A stretch of 64,000 nucleotides of DNA from Vulcanimicrobiota bacterium (GTDB lineage: Bacteria; Vulcanimicrobiota; Xenobia; Xenobiales; JADMJV01), in the NCBI GenBank assembly GCA_017307785.1, contig JAFKGI010000034.1, forward strand, positions 1 through 64,000, given 5' to 3'. The notes under the pieces are model-generated. The model saw nothing but the letters and a program-made list of their open reading frames with translations. It was not told the DNA's origin and made no database searches. A program made the position numbers and the translations under genes. Positions 61,936 through 64,000 of the stretch are shown here, in pieces. Within the stretch, counting starts at the first letter, position 1. Each line of letters begins with the position of its first letter.

Positions 61936-63697
61936 CCGGCAGGTTCAGGGCCACTCGCACCCGGTCCATGGTCTCGGGCGCGAACGGATACAGCATGATC
62001 ATCAGCGACTTCAGAATGTAGAAGCTGGAATACAGCGCATTGCGCCGCTCCTCTTCGGGAAACCGATCATCGTGCGGCTTGTAGCTGGTGAACAGCTTGT
62101 TGATCAGGCGCGCGTAATTCTCCACCAGCCCCAACAGGTCGGCGTAGTCGGCCTTGGCCATCAACCGCAAGTAGGTCTCGATCATCTTGCGGGTTTCCTC
62201 GAAGGTCTTGCCCATCAGCTCACCCTCGGGCACCACCCCATCGAACTTGGACAAACAGGCCGAAATCGGCTTTTCCAAAGACGCATTGAGAGGTCCGGCC
62301 AGAAATCCGCACTTCTCGCGCAGTCCCTCGAGCTCAAAATTGGACTGCTTCTTGGCCAGGCTCAGCTGCGACAGATAGTAGCGCAACTGATCGGCGGAAA
62401 AGCCGTGCTCGTCCAAAAGCTCATCGGCCGTGAAATAATTGCCGGTCGACTTGCTCATCTTCTCGCCGTTGATCAGCAGGTGGCAGTTGGCATAGACGTC
62501 GGTCATCTGCAGACCGTCGCGCATCCCCTGCCACATCGCACCCTGCATCACCACATAGAAAAAGACGTTATCCGAACCGATGAACTGAGCCACCCGAGCC
62601 TTCGGATCTTTCCAATATTCCACATACGTCTCGGGATCCCGCCCGTGCGCCTGCAGGGCCCGCCGGGTAAAGGCCAGCGGAGCCACCAGCGACTCCGGCC
62701 ACACGTAAAAAGTCTTGCCCACCATGGCCGCATCGATCTCGGGCGGCACGGGAATCCCCCAGGAGATATCGCGAGTAATGGGCCGATGAGCCCAGCCGTC
62801 CATCACCTCGGTGGGGAACTTCAGGATCGAACGCCCCTTTTCCAGGTCGGCCACCGAATCGAACTGCACCACCACTCGCTTGCCGGTGGCGTAACGGCTC
62901 TTATGAGCCGGCAGTTCCGCTTTCTGCTCCTTGTACTCGGCCTCGTGAGTATTGGGAAAGACCAGACACGGCGCCACCTGGCTCATGGCCTCGGTGAATA
63001 CCAGCTTGCGCCAGGTCTTTTCCTTGGTGGCGATCCAGGCTTTCAAATCGCCCAGACCTTTCCACATATCCAACCACCAGTGGTCGGTATCGCGCAGTTC
63101 CGGCGTGGCCCCGCTCACGGTGGAAACCGGATTCAACAACTCGGCGGCCAAATAGTTGGCGCCGCAAGAATCACATTCTTCGCTGTAAGCCCGCCCGTGG
63201 CCGCAACGCGGACAGGTGCCCACCACGTAGCGATCGGCCAAAAAGATGTTCATGCCCGGATCGAACCACTGCTTGCTGGTCCGTTTCTCTAAAAGTCCGT
63301 TGGCGTAAAGCTTACGCAGAGCATCCTGGCAAATCGCCTTGTGATCCTCAAAATTGTCCGGCGAAGAAGTCCCCGAATACACGTCCACGCCAATCGAGTA
63401 CCGTTTCAGCGTGGCAGCCTGACGGTCGTGAATCTCGTCGATGAACTCGCGCACCGGCCGGCCCGCCTTCTTGGCGGCCACCTCGCTGGTGGAGCCGTGG
63501 TCGTCGGTGCCGCACACGAACAGCACGTTGTCCGTCCCCACCACCATCTTCATAAAACGGGCATAAATATCGGGGGGAACCAGCGCCCCGGCCAGATGTC
63601 CCACGTGCAGTGGTCCGTTGGCGTAGGGCATCCCTCCCGTCACCAACACTTTGCTGGGCTTTTCCACCCGCTCTAAAACTTTCGCGATTTCATCCAT
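61820..63697 (-). CDS. metG: Methionyl-tRNA synthetase
   Basis: It charges tRNA-Met. The 625-residue class I synthetase has ANGPLHVGHL (HIGH motif, 26-35), a zinc knuckle (CPRCGHGRAYSEECDSCG), and KMSKSTGN (about 411-418). The C-terminal anticodon-binding helices follow. It lacks the C-terminal EMAP/tRNA-binding domain found in E. coli MetG, so it is a short form. The start ATG 63697 matches the family. It overlaps the convergent unknown gene by 116 bp. Confidence 0.96.
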   Translation of the reverse strand: MDEIAKVLERVEKPSKVLVTGGMPYANGPLHVGHLAGALVPPDIYARFMKMVVGTDNVLFVCGTDDHGSTSEVAAKKAGRPVREFIDEIHDRQAATLKRYSIGVDVYSGTSSPDNFEDHKAICQDALRKLYANGLLEKRTSKQWFDPGMNIFLADRYVVGTCPRCGHGRAYSEECDSCGANYLAAELLNPVSTVSGATPELRDTDHWWLDMWKGLGDLKAWIATKEKTWRKLVFTEAMSQVAPCLVFPNTHEAEYKEQKAELPAHKSRYATGKRVVVQFDSVADLEKGRSILKFPTEVMDGWAHRPITRDISWGIPVPPEIDAAMVGKTFYVWPESLVAPLAFTRRALQAHGRDPETYVEYWKDPKARVAQFIGSDNVFFYVVMQGAMWQGMRDGLQMTDVYANCHLLINGEKMSKSTGNYFTADELLDEHGFSADQLRYYLSQLSLAKKQSNFELEGLREKCGFLAGPLNASLEKPISACLSKFDGVVPEGELMGKTFEETRKMIETYLRLMAKADYADLLGLVENYARLINKLFTSYKPHDDRFPEEERRNALYSSFYILKSLMIMLYPFAPETMDRVRVALNLPATVFAIAELGTPIAPGHRVGSLVEFFPSTREASEAVHS

Positions 63698-63722
63698 GGG
63701 CGGGCCTTAACGGGCCCCAGAC

Positions 63723-64000
63723 TCAAGTCCTGCCTGACTCCCGGCCGATAATCCAATCGGCCGCCTCCCCAATGCAGGCTACCGAAGCCTCGGGAGGATG
63801 GGGCTGAGACTCGTCCCGACCGCCGTGGCCGGTGGCCACCAGCAGAGTGGTCATCTCGGGATGAGCCTGCTTGGCCGCCAGCATGTCCTTGACCGAGTCT
63901 CCTACCATATAGCTCTGCGACAAATCCAGCGAGTCCAGACGAGCCGCTTCCAGAAACATGCCGGCGTTGGGCTTGTGCCCGCTGACCATTCCCTTGGGCA
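63723..64000 (-). CDS. HAD phosphatase, GmhB-like, partial
   Basis: The C-terminal part (at least 92 residues) of a HAD phosphatase: HKPNAGMFLEAARLDSLDLSQSYMVGDSVKDMLAAKQA is the motif III Lys and motif IV (GDSVKDM) of GmhB/histidinol-phosphatase-like enzymes, which dephosphorylate heptose bisphosphate for LPS. The frame is open to the window edge, so the start lies outside. It is read toward metG (25 bp away), likely in one operon. Confidence 0.8.
   Translation of the reverse strand, partial: PKGMVSGHKPNAGMFLEAARLDSLDLSQSYMVGDSVKDMLAAKQAHPEMTTLLVATGHGGRDESQPHPPEASVACIGEAADWIIGRESGRT

Overview
This window looks like chromosome of a moderately high-GC (roughly 60% by eye), free-living diderm bacterium from a poorly characterised lineage. 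Support for an outer membrane is a GT9 heptosyltransferase-type glycosyltransferase and a GmhB-like phosphatase at the right edge. A coproheme decarboxylase (HemQ) points to the coproporphyrin-dependent haem route. PilT ATPases, FHA/Ser-Thr kinase signalling, many TPR proteins and frequent GTG/TTG starts fit an uncultured environmental phylum. I cannot name the phylum from sequence alone. I found no tRNA, rRNA, CRISPR array, insertion sequence or prophage.

Layout. 0-5.5 kb: an unknown 5' gene and its terminator, the feoABC ferrous iron uptake operon, a GT9 glycosyltransferase and a convergent permease. 5.5-18.6 kb: an Lhr-like helicase, pilT, a CDGSH Fe-S protein, dcd, a proline aminopeptidase, hemQ, an HD phosphohydrolase, a decayed MoaB-like protein, uvrB, and two regulators (NarL-type and XRE-type). 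18.7-25.2 kb: a circularly permuted ATP-grasp/alpha-E pair, then an operon of a TPR-ankyrin membrane protein, a small protein and a PilT-like protein that has lost its nucleotide-binding motifs. 25.2-30.5 kb: clpB, an orphan Pycsar-effector-like membrane protein, an FN3 protein and a TerB-like protein. 30.5-40.3 kb: a Xer recombinase, an RNase H-like exonuclease, TPR and zinc-ribbon proteins, then a long minus-strand run (SLT transglycosylase, FabH-like, PASTA protein, rpe, a tiny membrane protein, an unknown). 40.3-43.3 kb: a zinc-finger/rhomboid fusion, a FecR-like protein and a copper amine oxidase N-domain-like protein.

43.4-50.2 kb holds the most striking locus. It is a five-gene minus-strand cassette: Ser/Thr kinase, zinc ribbon-pseudokinase-PP2C fusion, vWA protein, double zinc-ribbon FHA protein and TPR-FHA protein. 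It supplies a phosphate writer, an eraser with a built-in dead kinase, and two phosphothreonine readers, and resembles the TerY-P triads (vWA, PP2C, kinase) described around tellurite/stress systems.

50.2-64 kb: speA, a TPR protein, NAD-type isocitrate dehydrogenase, a nucleotidyltransferase, a likely metal-handling group (Cys-rich secreted protein, small Cys protein, SCO1 protein), small unknowns, a HAD hydrolase, a frameshifted gene, a Ser-rich secreted-looking protein, metG and a partial GmhB-like gene.

Coding density is very high. Many gene pairs overlap by 1-20 bp, and two convergent pairs overlap by 167 and 116 bp. The main candidates for undescribed biology are the pseudokinase-PP2C/FHA cassette, the pseudo-PilT operon, the orphan PycTM-like protein, the CXXCXGXG-rhomboid fusion and the degenerate MoaB-like protein.
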